Numbered from the stretch's first letter, positions 1 through 9,092 are shown. The stretch is 42,202 nt of DNA from an uncultured Muribaculaceae bacterium (GCA_910586475.1 CAJUHM010000018.1:1-42202), one strand, 5' to 3'. Program-made: numbers and translations. Notes: generated by a model from the letters alone, not told the origin.

Positions 1-1195
1 AAATCTCGGTGTAGTAGCGCGAGGAGCTGTCGGTGTATTTGCGACGGTAGGTCAGGCCCTGAGGTTCGGGAGGAGTCGGTGTTTCTGCTTTCTTGAATGT
101 CAGAGTGTAGACGTGAGATGCTTCGCCGTCGATGTCCAGACCACCTTGATTGCTGTTGGTAACGGTGATGGTGATCGTGTTGTCGGTTGCGTTGACTTCT
201 ACATTAGCCGTTGCCGAACCGGAGTTGCCGAGGCAGAGAGCTTCGATAGCTTCGGCCGCAGGCATTTCTTCGTCGATCGCATAGTCGAATTTGTCGCTGC
301 TGAAGCCTTCAATATCGGTTCCGTTGATTTTCAGTGAGGCAAGGCGCGAATAGTAGATCAGTCGGACATTGTCGACTGTCAGTTCGTCGTCGCCTTTATG
401 GTTTTTGCGGTCGGCGAAGTAGTCGCAAGCCGAGAAAATCACATTGATGTTTTCGGGAGTCGCATTGCTGAAATATTCAATCGGGAATGTGAGCGATTTC
501 CATTCGGTTGTCGTTTCGGCGATCGAATAGGTTGTTGCCGCAATTTTTTCAAAATCGGACGATTTGGTCACTGCACCGCCTTTGATGGTCTCGAGGCCGA
601 GAATGTTGCGGTCGCGGTTTACCATTGTGCATGTTTTCGGATCGGAAGGAGAGCCAAAGGGATTTAAGGAATAGGAATTAGCTCCGGGCACTTCCAGCTG
701 TTCTGTTTTCCCTTTCCAGAGATAGACCACAGCGGATGCAGGTTGTGTCGACCCGCTTCCATTGCTGTGTTTGAAGTCGAAACTTACTGCGTCTGGGCGG
801 TAGTTGAAACCATTCAGACCTCCCCATGTGCCTCCATCTTCGTCTGATGGCGTTGCAAACTTGATCTTAGCAGTGCTCCAGGTGGTTCCGAGCGTGAGAT
901 AGCCGGGAATGACCTGTCCGGCTGTAGATTTGTTGAAAACTCTGACAGCACTGTTGCTCTCGTTTCCGGTGGACATTCCTCCTACGGTTGCATTTCCGGC
1001 AGACATTTTGGGTGTGACGACATTGGAAATGCACCAGTTTTCAGGAACGGTGCCCTGTTTGTCAGTTGTGTTGGCTGTATTCCATGGAACGCAATCAACC
1101 CAACTGCCCTCGAAGTCTGAGTTGGGAAGCTGTTGCGCCGAGGCTGAGCCTGCAATGAGGGCTACAGCCACAGCCGGGGTGTAGAATTTTTTCAT
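1..1195 (-). CDS. Secreted PCMD-like protein, 3' end outside window
   Basis: The frame is open from an ATG at 1195 to the window edge, so only the first 398 codons are visible. Residues 1 to about 21 form a Sec signal peptide (MKKFYTPAVAVALIAGSASA, then QQLPNSDFE). The mature start has the pattern 'NSDFEGSW ... PENWCISNV' typical of the putative carbohydrate metabolism domain (PCMD) family of Bacteroidota, a beta-sandwich usually found on exported proteins. Near residue 380 the chain reaches 'PEPQGLTYRRKYTDSSSRY', which may open a second, calycin-like beta domain. No lipobox is seen, so it should be periplasmic or exported rather than a lipoprotein. It has its own promoter box at 1270-1277. 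Family assignment is from pattern memory and moderate; substrate unknown. Confidence 0.6.
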   Translation of the reverse strand, partial: MKKFYTPAVAVALIAGSASAQQLPNSDFEGSWVDCVPWNTANTTDKQGTVPENWCISNVVTPKMSAGNATVGGMSTGNESNSAVRVFNKSTAGQVIPGYLTLGTTWSTAKIKFATPSDEDGGTWGGLNGFNYRPDAVSFDFKHSNGSGSTQPASAVVYLWKGKTEQLEVPGANSYSLNPFGSPSDPKTCTMVNRDRNILGLETIKGGAVTKSSDFEKIAATTYSIAETTTEWKSLTFPIEYFSNATPENINVIFSACDYFADRKNHKGDDELTVDNVRLIYYSRLASLKINGTDIEGFSSDKFDYAIDEEMPAAEAIEALCLGNSGSATANVEVNATDNTITITVTNSNQGGLDIDGEASHVYTLTFKKAETPTPPEPQGLTYRRKYTDSSSRYYTEI

Positions 1196-1269
1196 ACTTA
1201 ATAATGTATTGGTCTTAAGCAGTGTTGAAATGAAGTTGTCAATAAGTAACTGATGTGTCAATAACTTGG

Positions 1270-1277
1270 CAAATTTA
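1270..1277 (-). promoter_or_regulatory. Bacteroidota -7 box for the PCMD-like gene
   Basis: On the minus strand this reads TAAATTTG, matching TAnnTTTG. Transcription would start near 1263, giving a leader of about 68 nt. No TTTG lies exactly 19-20 bases upstream, so the -33 element is weak or absent. Confidence 0.5.
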
Positions 1278-1355
1278 GTGCTTATCTTTGAAATAGTGGC
1301 TATTTTGGCAAACTTTAACAGGAATTTAGGTGGAAAATTCCAATAAATTCAGCTT

Positions 1356-1691
1356 TTAGCGCAGAGAATGGAGTGCATCGAGCATTTCCTGAGCCTTTGC
1401 GCGCATCTCTTTGAGCCGATTGATTGTCTGTATTCGCTGGTCTATTCCTTTGGGGTTGATTTTCAGCTGTTCTTGAGCCGCTTCGAGTTTTAGCCCGCGT
1501 TCCTTGACGAGATAGTGGATCTGGGCTATCTTGTCAATGTCGGAAGGTGTGTAGAAGCGGGTCCCGTGGTTGTTGCGGAAAGGCTTTATGACTGTGAACT
1601 TGCTTTCCCAGAACCGCAGGGTAGAGGCTGGAATCGAAAGCAGTTCCGCTACCTCGGAGATTTTGTAGTATTTTTTAGTGAGATTGTCCAT
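1356..1691 (-). CDS. Small MerR-family transcriptional regulator
   Basis: A 111-residue protein with an N-terminal MerR-type winged helix-turn-helix: 'YYKISEVAELLSIPASTLRFWE' (about residues 9-30), the wing 'NNHGTRFYTPSDIDKI' and the second helix pair 'IHYLVKERGLKLEAAQEQL'. A short helical tail (residues 85-111) follows and could form the antiparallel dimerisation coil of MerR proteins. There is no effector-binding domain, so no ligand can be inferred. It is divergently transcribed from alaS; the intergenic region carries both promoters. I believe this pairing is common in Bacteroidales but did not check. Its target may be the shared promoter region, which is inference. Confidence 0.85.
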   Translation of the reverse strand: MDNLTKKYYKISEVAELLSIPASTLRFWESKFTVIKPFRNNHGTRFYTPSDIDKIAQIHYLVKERGLKLEAAQEQLKINPKGIDQRIQTINRLKEMRAKAQEMLDALHSLR

Positions 1692-1752
1692 TTTGCGGGA
1701 GAGGCTGCCGGAGCCATGTTGATGAACATGATTTAATTAATGAGTGAAAGCG

Positions 1753-1784
1753 TTTGCAAATTTAGCCATTTTGGAGTAATTTTG
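1753..1784 (+). promoter_or_regulatory. alaS promoter (TTTG-N20-TAATTTTG)
   Basis: TTTG at 1753-1756 and TAATTTTG at 1777-1784 are separated by exactly 20 bases, the canonical Bacteroidota spacing. Transcription should start near 1791, about 57 nt before the alaS ATG. Confidence 0.75.
1757..1764 (-). promoter_or_regulatory. -7 box of the divergent merR-type gene
   Basis: Minus strand reads TAAATTTG. It directly abuts the -33 TTTG of the alaS promoter (joint sequence TTTGCAAATTTA), so the two promoters cannot easily be occupied at once. Confidence 0.55.
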
Positions 1785-1847
1785 CATAAATTATTTTGAA
1801 ATTCCCTTTTTTATATACCAACAGATTATAAATAAATTACTTCAGAT

Positions 1848-4472
1848 ATGCTGACTGCTAAAGAGATACGCGAGTCGTTCAAAGACTTTTTCCGCAATAA
1901 GGGACATAAGATCGTCCCTTCCGCACCGATGGTGATCAAGGATGATCCGACGCTGATGTTCACCAATGCCGGTATGAACCAGTTCAAGGATGTGATTCTC
2001 GGAAACGCACCGATCAAGAATCCGCGCGTGGCCGATTCGCAGAAGTGTCTGCGAGTGAGCGGAAAACACAACGACCTCGAGGAAGTCGGAATGGACACAT
2101 ATCATCACACAATGTTCGAGATGCTCGGCAACTGGTCGTTCGGCGACTATTTCAAGCAGGAGGCGATCGACTGGGCATGGGAATATCTTGTCGATGTCCT
2201 TAAGCTTAATCCCGAGAATCTCTATGCGACTGTGTTTGAAGGTGCTCCCGACGAAGGTCTGAGCCGCGACGACGAGGCTGCAGGAATCTGGGAAAAACAC
2301 CTCCCGAAGGATCATATCATCAACGGAAACAAGCATGACAATTTCTGGGAAATGGGCGACACTGGACCATGCGGTCCCTGCTCCGAGATCCATATCGACC
2401 TCCGTCCGGAAGAGGAGCGCAAGGCTGTCTCCGGCGCGTCGCTGGTCAATAAGGACCATCCGCAGGTGATCGAGATCTGGAATCTCGTCTTCATGCAGTA
2501 TAACCGCAAGGCCGACAGCTCGCTCGAACCGCTCCCCGCAAAGGTGATCGACACCGGAATGGGATTCGAGCGTCTCTGCATGGCGCTTCAGGGAAAGACC
2601 TCGAACTACGACACCGACGTGTTCACTCCGCTGATCTCGCGCATTGCCGAACTTTCAGGCAAACGCTACGGCGAAGACAAAAAGGTCGACATCGCAATGC
2701 GTGTGATCGCCGACCATGTCCGCACTATCGCTTTCTCGATTGCGGATTCACAGCTCCCGTCGAACGCAAAGGCCGGCTATGTGATCCGCCGCATTCTGCG
2801 CAGAGCGGTCCGCTATGCCTATACATTCCTTGATCAGAAGCAGGCATTCATGTACCGTCTGATCGACACACTGATCGAGTCGATGGGTGAGGCTTATCCT
2901 GAACTTCCCGCACAGCGCGAGCTTATCATGCGTGTCATCAAGGAGGAAGAGGATTCGTTCCTCCGCACCCTCGAAAACGGAATAAAGATGCTCGATTCGG
3001 CAATCGCCGCTTCTAAGGCTGCCGGCAAAACCGAAATCTCCGGCAAGGAGGCGTTTGTACTCTATGACACCTATGGATTCCCTCTCGACCTTACGGAGTT
3101 GATCCTTAAAGAAAACGGCATGACTCTCGATCAGGCCGGATTCGATAGCGAAATGCAGGCTCAGAAGGAGCGTGCCCGCAATGCGGCAGCTATGGAGACC
3201 GATGACTGGACCGTTGTCAATGAGGGCGATCCTGAGTTTGTCGGCTATGACTTCACTTCTGTTGAGACTCCGATACTCCGCTATCGTAAGGTGAAGCAGA
3301 AGAAGGGTGAGTATTATCAGGTTGTTCTCGCACGTTCTCCGTTCTATGCCGAGATGGGTGGCCAGGTAGGCGACCGCGGCACACTGACCGCTCCAGATGG
3401 AACCGTATGTGAAATCTATGACACAAAGCGCGAGAACGGAATGGGTGTCCATCTGATGAAGGATCTGCCTGCAGATCCTTCGGCGATCTTCACGGCCGCA
3501 ATTGACACAAAGGCCCGTCAGGCAACATCGGCCAATCATACGGCCACTCATATCCTTCACCATGCGTTGCGTCAAGTGCTCGGAACCCATGTGGAACAGA
3601 AGGGTTCGTTCGTCTCGCCCGATTTGCTTCGCTTTGACTTCTCTCATTTCCAGAAACTTACTCCGGAAGAGATCAGCGAGGTCGAACATCGTGCAAATGC
3701 AATGGTGCGTGAGGCGATTGCCCGCGACGAACACCGTCACATGCCGATTGCGGAGGCCCGCGAAATGGGTGCGATGGCTCTGTTTGGCGAAAAATACGGC
3801 GACGATGTCCGTGTGATCCGCTACGGCGACTCTGTTGAGCTTTGCGGTGGAACCCACGTTGATAATACCGGCAATATCGGTATGATCCGTATCGTTTCAG
3901 AAAGCAGCATCGCAGCCGGCATTCGTCGAATCGAGGCTATCACAGGCGAGGCTGTGGAAAATGCTCTCGACGAAATGTTCAGAACGATCCGAGAGGTCGG
4001 CGCTTTGTTCAATAATGCTCCGGATGTTGTCAATGCAGTGCGTCGCGCTGTTGCAGAGAATGCCGATCTCCACAAAGAGGTCGACGAGTATTTCCAGGAG
4101 AGAATCAACAATATCGCGTCGAATCTTCTTGAGAAATCGAGTCAGGCCGGCGATGTGAAGCTTGTGACTCTCAAAGGGGTGCGCATTCCGGATCTTGTTA
4201 AGGGCGTGGCCTTTGCAGTGCGTGCGGCTTCGCCTCAGAACACGGTCTTTGTTGCAGCTACATCCGACGTCTCGGGCAAACCGCTTCTGACAGTGATGGT
4301 CACCGACGATCTCGTCAAGAATGCCGGACTCAACGCATCGCAGATTGTCCGCGAAGCAGCCAAAAAGATCAAAGGCGGCGGTGGCGGTCAGCCCGGTTTC
4401 GCTCAGGCCGGCGGCAAGAATCCTGAAGGTCTGACTGAGGCGTTCGAGGCAATGGTCGCATCTGTTTCCTGA
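1848..4472 (+). CDS. alaS: Alanine--tRNA ligase
   Basis: The 874-residue length is full size for AlaRS, which charges tRNA-Ala in the cytosol. The N-terminal class II catalytic core starts with 'RESFKDFFRNKGHKIVPSAP' and 'FTNAGMNQFKD'. The editing domain carries the zinc-binding pairs HTATH (His564 and His568) and CGGTH (Cys666 and His670), so proofreading of mischarged Ser/Gly looks intact. The C-terminal C-Ala domain ends with 'GGGGQPGFAQAGGKN'. The start is the ATG at 1848; it matches the family N-terminus and lies about 57 nt behind a strong promoter. A hairpin terminator follows at 4526-4571. No truncation or frameshift is seen. Confidence 0.98.
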   Translation: MLTAKEIRESFKDFFRNKGHKIVPSAPMVIKDDPTLMFTNAGMNQFKDVILGNAPIKNPRVADSQKCLRVSGKHNDLEEVGMDTYHHTMFEMLGNWSFGDYFKQEAIDWAWEYLVDVLKLNPENLYATVFEGAPDEGLSRDDEAAGIWEKHLPKDHIINGNKHDNFWEMGDTGPCGPCSEIHIDLRPEEERKAVSGASLVNKDHPQVIEIWNLVFMQYNRKADSSLEPLPAKVIDTGMGFERLCMALQGKTSNYDTDVFTPLISRIAELSGKRYGEDKKVDIAMRVIADHVRTIAFSIADSQLPSNAKAGYVIRRILRRAVRYAYTFLDQKQAFMYRLIDTLIESMGEAYPELPAQRELIMRVIKEEEDSFLRTLENGIKMLDSAIAASKAAGKTEISGKEAFVLYDTYGFPLDLTELILKENGMTLDQAGFDSEMQAQKERARNAAAMETDDWTVVNEGDPEFVGYDFTSVETPILRYRKVKQKKGEYYQVVLARSPFYAEMGGQVGDRGTLTAPDGTVCEIYDTKRENGMGVHLMKDLPADPSAIFTAAIDTKARQATSANHTATHILHHALRQVLGTHVEQKGSFVSPDLLRFDFSHFQKLTPEEISEVEHRANAMVREAIARDEHRHMPIAEAREMGAMALFGEKYGDDVRVIRYGDSVELCGGTHVDNTGNIGMIRIVSESSIAAGIRRIEAITGEAVENALDEMFRTIREVGALFNNAPDVVNAVRRAVAENADLHKEVDEYFQERINNIASNLLEKSSQAGDVKLVTLKGVRIPDLVKGVAFAVRAASPQNTVFVAATSDVSGKPLLTVMVTDDLVKNAGLNASQIVREAAKKIKGGGGGQPGFAQAGGKNPEGLTEAFEAMVASVS

Positions 4473-4525
4473 TCAGTCATGCATTGCCCGGCCGACAGCT
4501 ATGGAGGCCTCGGATGATACAATAA

Positions 4526-4571
4526 ACCGAAGCGCAGCCGGATCATGCGGCTGTGCTTCGGTCGTTTTTTT
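4526..4571 (+). terminator. Rho-independent terminator of alaS
   Basis: A 15-bp stem (4526-4540 with 4548-4562, one G-U pair) has a 7-base loop and a run of seven T at 4565-4571. The T-run overlaps the -33 TTTG (4569-4572) of the next promoter. Confidence 0.85.
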
Positions 4572-4600
4572 GGATTCTATGCAGGAATTCAGTAACTTTG
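4569..4600 (+). promoter_or_regulatory. Promoter of the WG-lipoprotein operon
   Basis: TTTG at 4569-4572, 20 bases, then TAACTTTG at 4593-4600, a perfect Bacteroidota promoter. The predicted transcription start is near 4607, 60 nt before the ATG at 4667. Confidence 0.8.
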
Positions 4601-4666
4601 CGATAAACCTTTTTGCAACAGTCTCTGTCATCAGTGACTGATGTTGCCAACAGAATTGATACGATT

Positions 4667-5866
4667 ATGAAAACTTTGAGATATTTTCTTGTTCCCATCT
4701 GTGGGTTGTTGCTGATGTTTTCGGCATGTAAGAAGACTGAAACTGCGGAGATCGGTGCGCTGGCATGTCGCACAGCTTCCGGTCAGCCGGCATTCGTGAA
4801 GGCGGATGGGGAGCTTCTGGATCTGCATCTGACCGACCTGGCTGTCGGACCTCTTGTCAATGGCTATTTTACGGCAGCCACTTCCGACGGGGTGGCCGTC
4901 TATCATATGACTCCGGATGGGCCTGAAATTGTTGAAGGGCTCTCGGGATTGCGCTCAGCTGGCTTCATGGCCTACGGCGTGATGCCGGTCTGCCGTCCCG
5001 GCCGGCATATCGAGCTTGTCGACGCCGAGGGCGTGACGGTGGCTTCGGTCGAATTGCCTAATGGAGAGGTCACCGAGTCCGCTCCAAGCTTCGTTGAGGG
5101 AGTGCTCGCGGTCACAACCGATTCCGGATTGTCCGGACTGATTGACACAAAGGGTAATTTCATTGTGTCTCCCCGCTTTGCTTCATTAGGGCCGGTATCC
5201 GACGGGATGATGATCGCGATGACCGATGCCGAGACCGACAACGGAGGAATGGCACAGCTGTTTTCGGTCATTGACGTGAAGGGCAATGTGGTCTTTCCGT
5301 TTCCTGACTCAATGGTCCCTGTCTGTGAGACTGTTTCCGAGGGGAAAATCCCTGTCAGGACAGCTTCCGGTTTTGCGGTGGCTGACGTTACCGCCGGCGG
5401 CGCTCTTACTCCTCTTCCCGCTTCGGTGCGCCGGATTGAGGATGCCGCCGACGGGCTGATTGTATTCCGCGATTCATCCGGTAAACGCGGATTGATGGAT
5501 TATTCCGGAAAAGTTATTATCGCGCCTGTCTACAGTGTGCTGCGCATTGGACCGGGTGGATCTGTGGTGGCAAGCGACGGAACGGCCTGGTCATTGATCG
5601 GTCGCGACGGCACAGAGATCTCGTCATTGCCCGAATTTACTATCGTATCGCCGGCTCCCCGCGCTGCCTATGCTGCCGGTTTCACTTTTGTCGGACGTAC
5701 TGCTGCCGGATTCTGGCTTATCGGTGAAAATGGCGAGAAGGTCAACTCTTCTCCGTTAGAGTCGGTTGACTACAGCCGTCTGCTGACGCAGAAGGTGACG
5801 ACCGATTATCCGGTCCGGACGGCTCCTGTCGAATTGCCCGGCGAGGAGGATGCTGTCGGTGACTGA
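4667..5866 (+). CDS. WG-repeat lipoprotein (first of three paralogues)
   Basis: I place the start at 4667 because it begins a clean lipoprotein signal, 'MKTLRYFLVPICGLLLMFSAC', with lipobox FSAC. An upstream in-frame ATG at 4613 would put a polar stretch in front of it. The mature chain (399 residues in total) consists of WG-like beta repeats: 'LSGLIDTKGNFIVSPRF', 'KRGLMDYSGKVIIAPVYSV', 'AWSLIGRDGTEI', 'FWLIGENGEKV'. WG repeats are thought to form beta-propeller-like scaffolds; no enzymatic motif is visible. The segment 'VEGLSGLRSAGFMAYGVMPV' recurs in the next two genes, so the three are tandem paralogues. Function unknown; location is probably the outer or inner membrane facing the periplasm. 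Confidence 0.85.
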   Translation: MKTLRYFLVPICGLLLMFSACKKTETAEIGALACRTASGQPAFVKADGELLDLHLTDLAVGPLVNGYFTAATSDGVAVYHMTPDGPEIVEGLSGLRSAGFMAYGVMPVCRPGRHIELVDAEGVTVASVELPNGEVTESAPSFVEGVLAVTTDSGLSGLIDTKGNFIVSPRFASLGPVSDGMMIAMTDAETDNGGMAQLFSVIDVKGNVVFPFPDSMVPVCETVSEGKIPVRTASGFAVADVTAGGALTPLPASVRRIEDAADGLIVFRDSSGKRGLMDYSGKVIIAPVYSVLRIGPGGSVVASDGTAWSLIGRDGTEISSLPEFTIVSPAPRAAYAAGFTFVGRTAAGFWLIGENGEKVNSSPLESVDYSRLLTQKVTTDYPVRTAPVELPGEEDAVGD

Positions 5867-5927
5867 CCGGATGTCGGGGCCTTTACTGTATGGCGGTGGC
5901 ACAATGTATTACTAAATAAGATGTTAT

Positions 5928-7697
5928 ATGAAGGTGCTTTTCAGGATGTTTGTGGCCATGGCGAGTCTTTCCGTGTTAGGGGCGTGTTCAGTCGGTTCTC
6001 CCGGGGCTGTTTCGCCTGTTGAATGTACGTATGACTCTCTCGGCCCGATTGTGGTCACCTATCTTCCGGCAATTGAGAGTGACAGTGTGAGGAACTGGGG
6101 ATTGGTCAGGCCGGACGGCACCATGTTTGTCAGCGACCGCTTTGAGTCATCGCCTTCGGCTGTTGTCAACGGTTTTTTTTCGCTTAGAGAAGCTGACGGA
6201 ATCAGTGTGTGGCGCTCTCTTCCGACACCGGCTCCGGTCGAGGGCCTCCGCGGTCTGATCGCGACCGGAATCATGTCGGACGGTCTGATGCCTGTGGTCC
6301 GTAAGGGAAAGCGGATCGAGCTTATCGACGGTGACGGTACTGTCCGGATGGAGCTGACCTCGATAGATGGACGCGAGATCGTCAGGTCTGCGCCATACTT
6401 TGTTGACGGGGTGCTCGCTGTCTATACTCAGGATGGTTTCTGGGGCGGGATAACCCGCAACGGAGAGATGGCATTGGAACCTGTCTATGACTCCATGCCT
6501 CTTTTCAGTGAGAATATAGCAGCTGTATGCCGTACGGTTGAGGAGCAGGTCGACAGTCTGACCATTCGCAAGCGGAAGCAATATTATCTTGTCAATACTT
6601 CCGGAAAGGTAATTTTCACGTTTCCACGTGATGTGTTGCCGAAGGGCACTGTCCGCGACGGGCGGATCGTGATTGAGACTGCTGGCGGACATCTTGCCAT
6701 GCTCGGTGTCTCCGGACGAATTTCCGATCTGCCTCCGAAGGTGAAGTCGGTCGGTGAATTCAATAGAGATTATGTAGTCTGGTCCGACCGTTCGTCTCAG
6801 GTCGGGTTGCTCGACGGTTCGCTCTATGAGCTGGTCGGCCCGCGTTTCCGGTCGATCACGCTTGCAGACAGCAACCGTCTGCTTGTCAAGGGTGGCGACG
6901 GCCGTTATGCCGTCACAGACAGTGTCGGACAGGCAAAAGTGAAGCTCAGCGGCTTTGACCGCGTCAGCTATCTCGGCTCGATGGGCCACGGGATCGTTTC
7001 TCCTTTCCGTCTGGTCGGCGAGGGGTATGCCGGAGCGGTGATGCTCAATCTGCGCGGCCACAGACTCGGAATCGGGCCGTTCCGATTATTGTCGACTTCG
7101 TTGAGTCTGCTTGATGATGACTGTGTCCATTCCGACTATTTCAATTCGCAGGCAGCGGCTCATGCGCTGGTGGCTCCGCTGACCTCCGAAGGGTGGGGGT
7201 GTGCTTCCATCGGGATGGTTATCGGTCAGCTTGCTGGAAAACTCGATGAGTCGAATGCCGGTGAGCCACGGGTTTGTTTTGCTCGTGATTCGCTCTATGG
7301 TTGCACGGTTGAGGCTGTCGCTTTCAGCGACCGCAGGATGGCGCTTGATTCGATTGCCGGTGACAGCCTGAGAGTGTTCTATCCCGACTCGGCGGCGAGA
7401 GTGAAATCGCTGCGGGTCGATGGGCTTGTGCCTCCGCGGAAGTTTTCCGATATTGTGCGACATGCAGCGCCTGAATTGGTTGAGCGAGGCTATCGTGCAG
7501 AAAAACTCCGGGATGAGTATGCGGTCTATGCCTCCGCGTCCGCGATTGTGATTCTGGTGCCTGACAGCGAGCTGCGGGGTGTCTGTCTTTATGTCATGGA
7601 CCGCAGCCTTTATGAATCTGAAGGTCCGCGGATTATTGCCGAGGCGGAACGGACATGCCGCAGGATGTCGGGATCTGATAAAAAATCTGTGCTATGA
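5928..7697 (+). CDS. WG-repeat lipoprotein with long C-terminal extension (second paralogue)
   Basis: A 589-residue lipoprotein: signal 'MKVLFRMFVAMASLSVLGAC' with lipobox LGAC. Residues from about 45 to 370 carry WG-like units ('NWGLVRPDGTMFVSDRF', 'FWGGITRNGEMALEPVYDSM', 'QVGLLDGSLYELVGPRF') and the paralogue signature 'VEGLRGLIATGIMSDGLMPV'. From about residue 390 to the end there is a C-terminal region of roughly 190 residues absent from both neighbours, without WG repeats and with scattered Cys. I recognise no domain in it. It starts 61 nt after the first gene and its stop overlaps the start of the third gene by 4 bases (ATGA), so all three are co-transcribed and probably translationally coupled. 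Confidence 0.85.
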   Translation: MKVLFRMFVAMASLSVLGACSVGSPGAVSPVECTYDSLGPIVVTYLPAIESDSVRNWGLVRPDGTMFVSDRFESSPSAVVNGFFSLREADGISVWRSLPTPAPVEGLRGLIATGIMSDGLMPVVRKGKRIELIDGDGTVRMELTSIDGREIVRSAPYFVDGVLAVYTQDGFWGGITRNGEMALEPVYDSMPLFSENIAAVCRTVEEQVDSLTIRKRKQYYLVNTSGKVIFTFPRDVLPKGTVRDGRIVIETAGGHLAMLGVSGRISDLPPKVKSVGEFNRDYVVWSDRSSQVGLLDGSLYELVGPRFRSITLADSNRLLVKGGDGRYAVTDSVGQAKVKLSGFDRVSYLGSMGHGIVSPFRLVGEGYAGAVMLNLRGHRLGIGPFRLLSTSLSLLDDDCVHSDYFNSQAAAHALVAPLTSEGWGCASIGMVIGQLAGKLDESNAGEPRVCFARDSLYGCTVEAVAFSDRRMALDSIAGDSLRVFYPDSAARVKSLRVDGLVPPRKFSDIVRHAAPELVERGYRAEKLRDEYAVYASASAIVILVPDSELRGVCLYVMDRSLYESEGPRIIAEAERTCRRMSGSDKKSVL

Positions 7698-8980
7698 GAA
7701 AGATAGGATTGTTTTCATCATTGTTGTTTATGTTGGCGGGTTGCTCGGGTTTCTCGAGTGTGCCGGAAGTTGATTATATCCCAGAGAAGATTGTGGTCGA
7801 TCAGTCGTGGGGGCTGGTGGATGCCAGGGGTGATCTGCACGCCGACGGTCAGTATGCGGGAGAGATTTCGCCTGTCGTCAACGGATTGTTTTCGGTTCGG
7901 AACTCGGCAGGAGTTGTTTCTGTATGGAGAGCTACGCGAAAGCCGGTGGTTGTCGGAGAGCTGACGGGGCTGCGTGCCGCCGGTTACTTTGCCGAGGGGC
8001 TAATTCCGCTGATTGATTCGGACGGGGCAATCAGAGTTGCCGACGGTTTCGGCCGCACGAGATTCGTCATGACCGATTTTGCGGGAGAAAAAGTGTCGGG
8101 ATGCGCCGCACGTTTTTCCGACGGCATGCTGTCGGTCTGTACGGAGTCGGGTCTGTGGGGGGCTGTCGACCGGCAGGGCAATCAGGTCATAGCGCCAGAG
8201 TATCTTTCAGAATTTGAGTTTTTTGACGGCCATGCGGTTGTCATGGCGGAAACGATGTCTTTGTCGGGATCGACCGAGCAGATCAGAATAATTGACAAAT
8301 CCGGCTGCGAAACCTTCCGGTTCACTCCCTCGATCTGGCCCGAAGGCCGGATGTCGGCATCCGGCTGGATTGCCTACGGAAGCCCGGGCGGCTACGGCAT
8401 TGTCAATGCTTCGGGGCGTCGGCGTGCTTTGCCTCCGACAGTCTGTGGCATTCATGATTTTGATGACTCCTCTATTATATATATAGCTGATGGAGGCTAT
8501 CGGGGTCTGATGTCAATGGACGGCAAGATCATTCTCCCACCCCGTTACAATTCGCTCGACTATGGTGCAATGGGGCTCATGCTCGCGTCTAACTCCCAGC
8601 GTTATCTGCTGATCGACCGCGACGGCAGGATCGTGAGCGATTTCGACCGGGCCGACGAGGTCGTCTCGTTTGAAGCTCTGTCGAGAATCGGCATGAGAAG
8701 CCGGTTCGGTTATGCGGCACGGTTCGGCGCTTTGTGGGCTCTTTATGACGTTTCAGGGAATAAGGTGGGAAATTATGAATTTTCGTGGCTCGATATTTCT
8801 CTTATTACCGACGTCCTGCAGCCGCTCAATGTCGCGATGCCGATTCAGTCTTCCGGAGTCGGTCTGACGCATGGGATCGAGCAGTTTGTCCCCGACAGCG
8901 TCTCGGTCATCCCGGATTCACTCATCGACATGGCGATCGGAGAAGCGGATTCCGATTCTGTAATGCACGCAAGCATGTAG
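7694..8980 (+). CDS. WG-repeat lipoprotein (third paralogue)
   Basis: A 428-residue lipoprotein with signal 'MRKIGLFSSLLFMLAGC' (lipobox LAGC). It has the clearest WG repeats of the set: 'SWGLVDARGDLHADGQYAG', 'LWGAVDRQGNQVIAPEYL', 'YRGLMSMDGKIILPPRYNSL', 'LWALYDVSGNKVGNYEF'. The paralogue signature appears as 'VGELTGLRAAGYFAEGLIPL'. The start codon overlaps the stop of the previous gene. The chain ends in an acidic, Ser/Asp-rich tail. No clear terminator follows, only a short hairpin near 8990 without a T-run. Function unknown; probably acts with the two preceding lipoproteins at the envelope. Confidence 0.85.
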   Translation: MRKIGLFSSLLFMLAGCSGFSSVPEVDYIPEKIVVDQSWGLVDARGDLHADGQYAGEISPVVNGLFSVRNSAGVVSVWRATRKPVVVGELTGLRAAGYFAEGLIPLIDSDGAIRVADGFGRTRFVMTDFAGEKVSGCAARFSDGMLSVCTESGLWGAVDRQGNQVIAPEYLSEFEFFDGHAVVMAETMSLSGSTEQIRIIDKSGCETFRFTPSIWPEGRMSASGWIAYGSPGGYGIVNASGRRRALPPTVCGIHDFDDSSIIYIADGGYRGLMSMDGKIILPPRYNSLDYGAMGLMLASNSQRYLLIDRDGRIVSDFDRADEVVSFEALSRIGMRSRFGYAARFGALWALYDVSGNKVGNYEFSWLDISLITDVLQPLNVAMPIQSSGVGLTHGIEQFVPDSVSVIPDSLIDMAIGEADSDSVMHASM

Positions 8981-9092
8981 TAGAAAAAAGGAGAATCCTT
9001 AGCTTAAAAGTCGAAAAAGGTTGATTGATGTGGTGAATTTTTACAATTATTAACGGAGAAATAGCATACCAACAAAAAAAAACTAATTTTTA

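Noticed and set aside
2748..3857. 369-codon minus-strand open frame inside alaS
   Set aside because: It lies fully antisense to a certain gene, with no domain or signal, in a GC-rich frame where long antisense frames are common.
6147..7061. 304-codon minus-strand open frame inside the second WG gene
   Set aside because: Antisense to a gene with a clear lipoprotein signal and paralogues on both sides; no recognisable domain.
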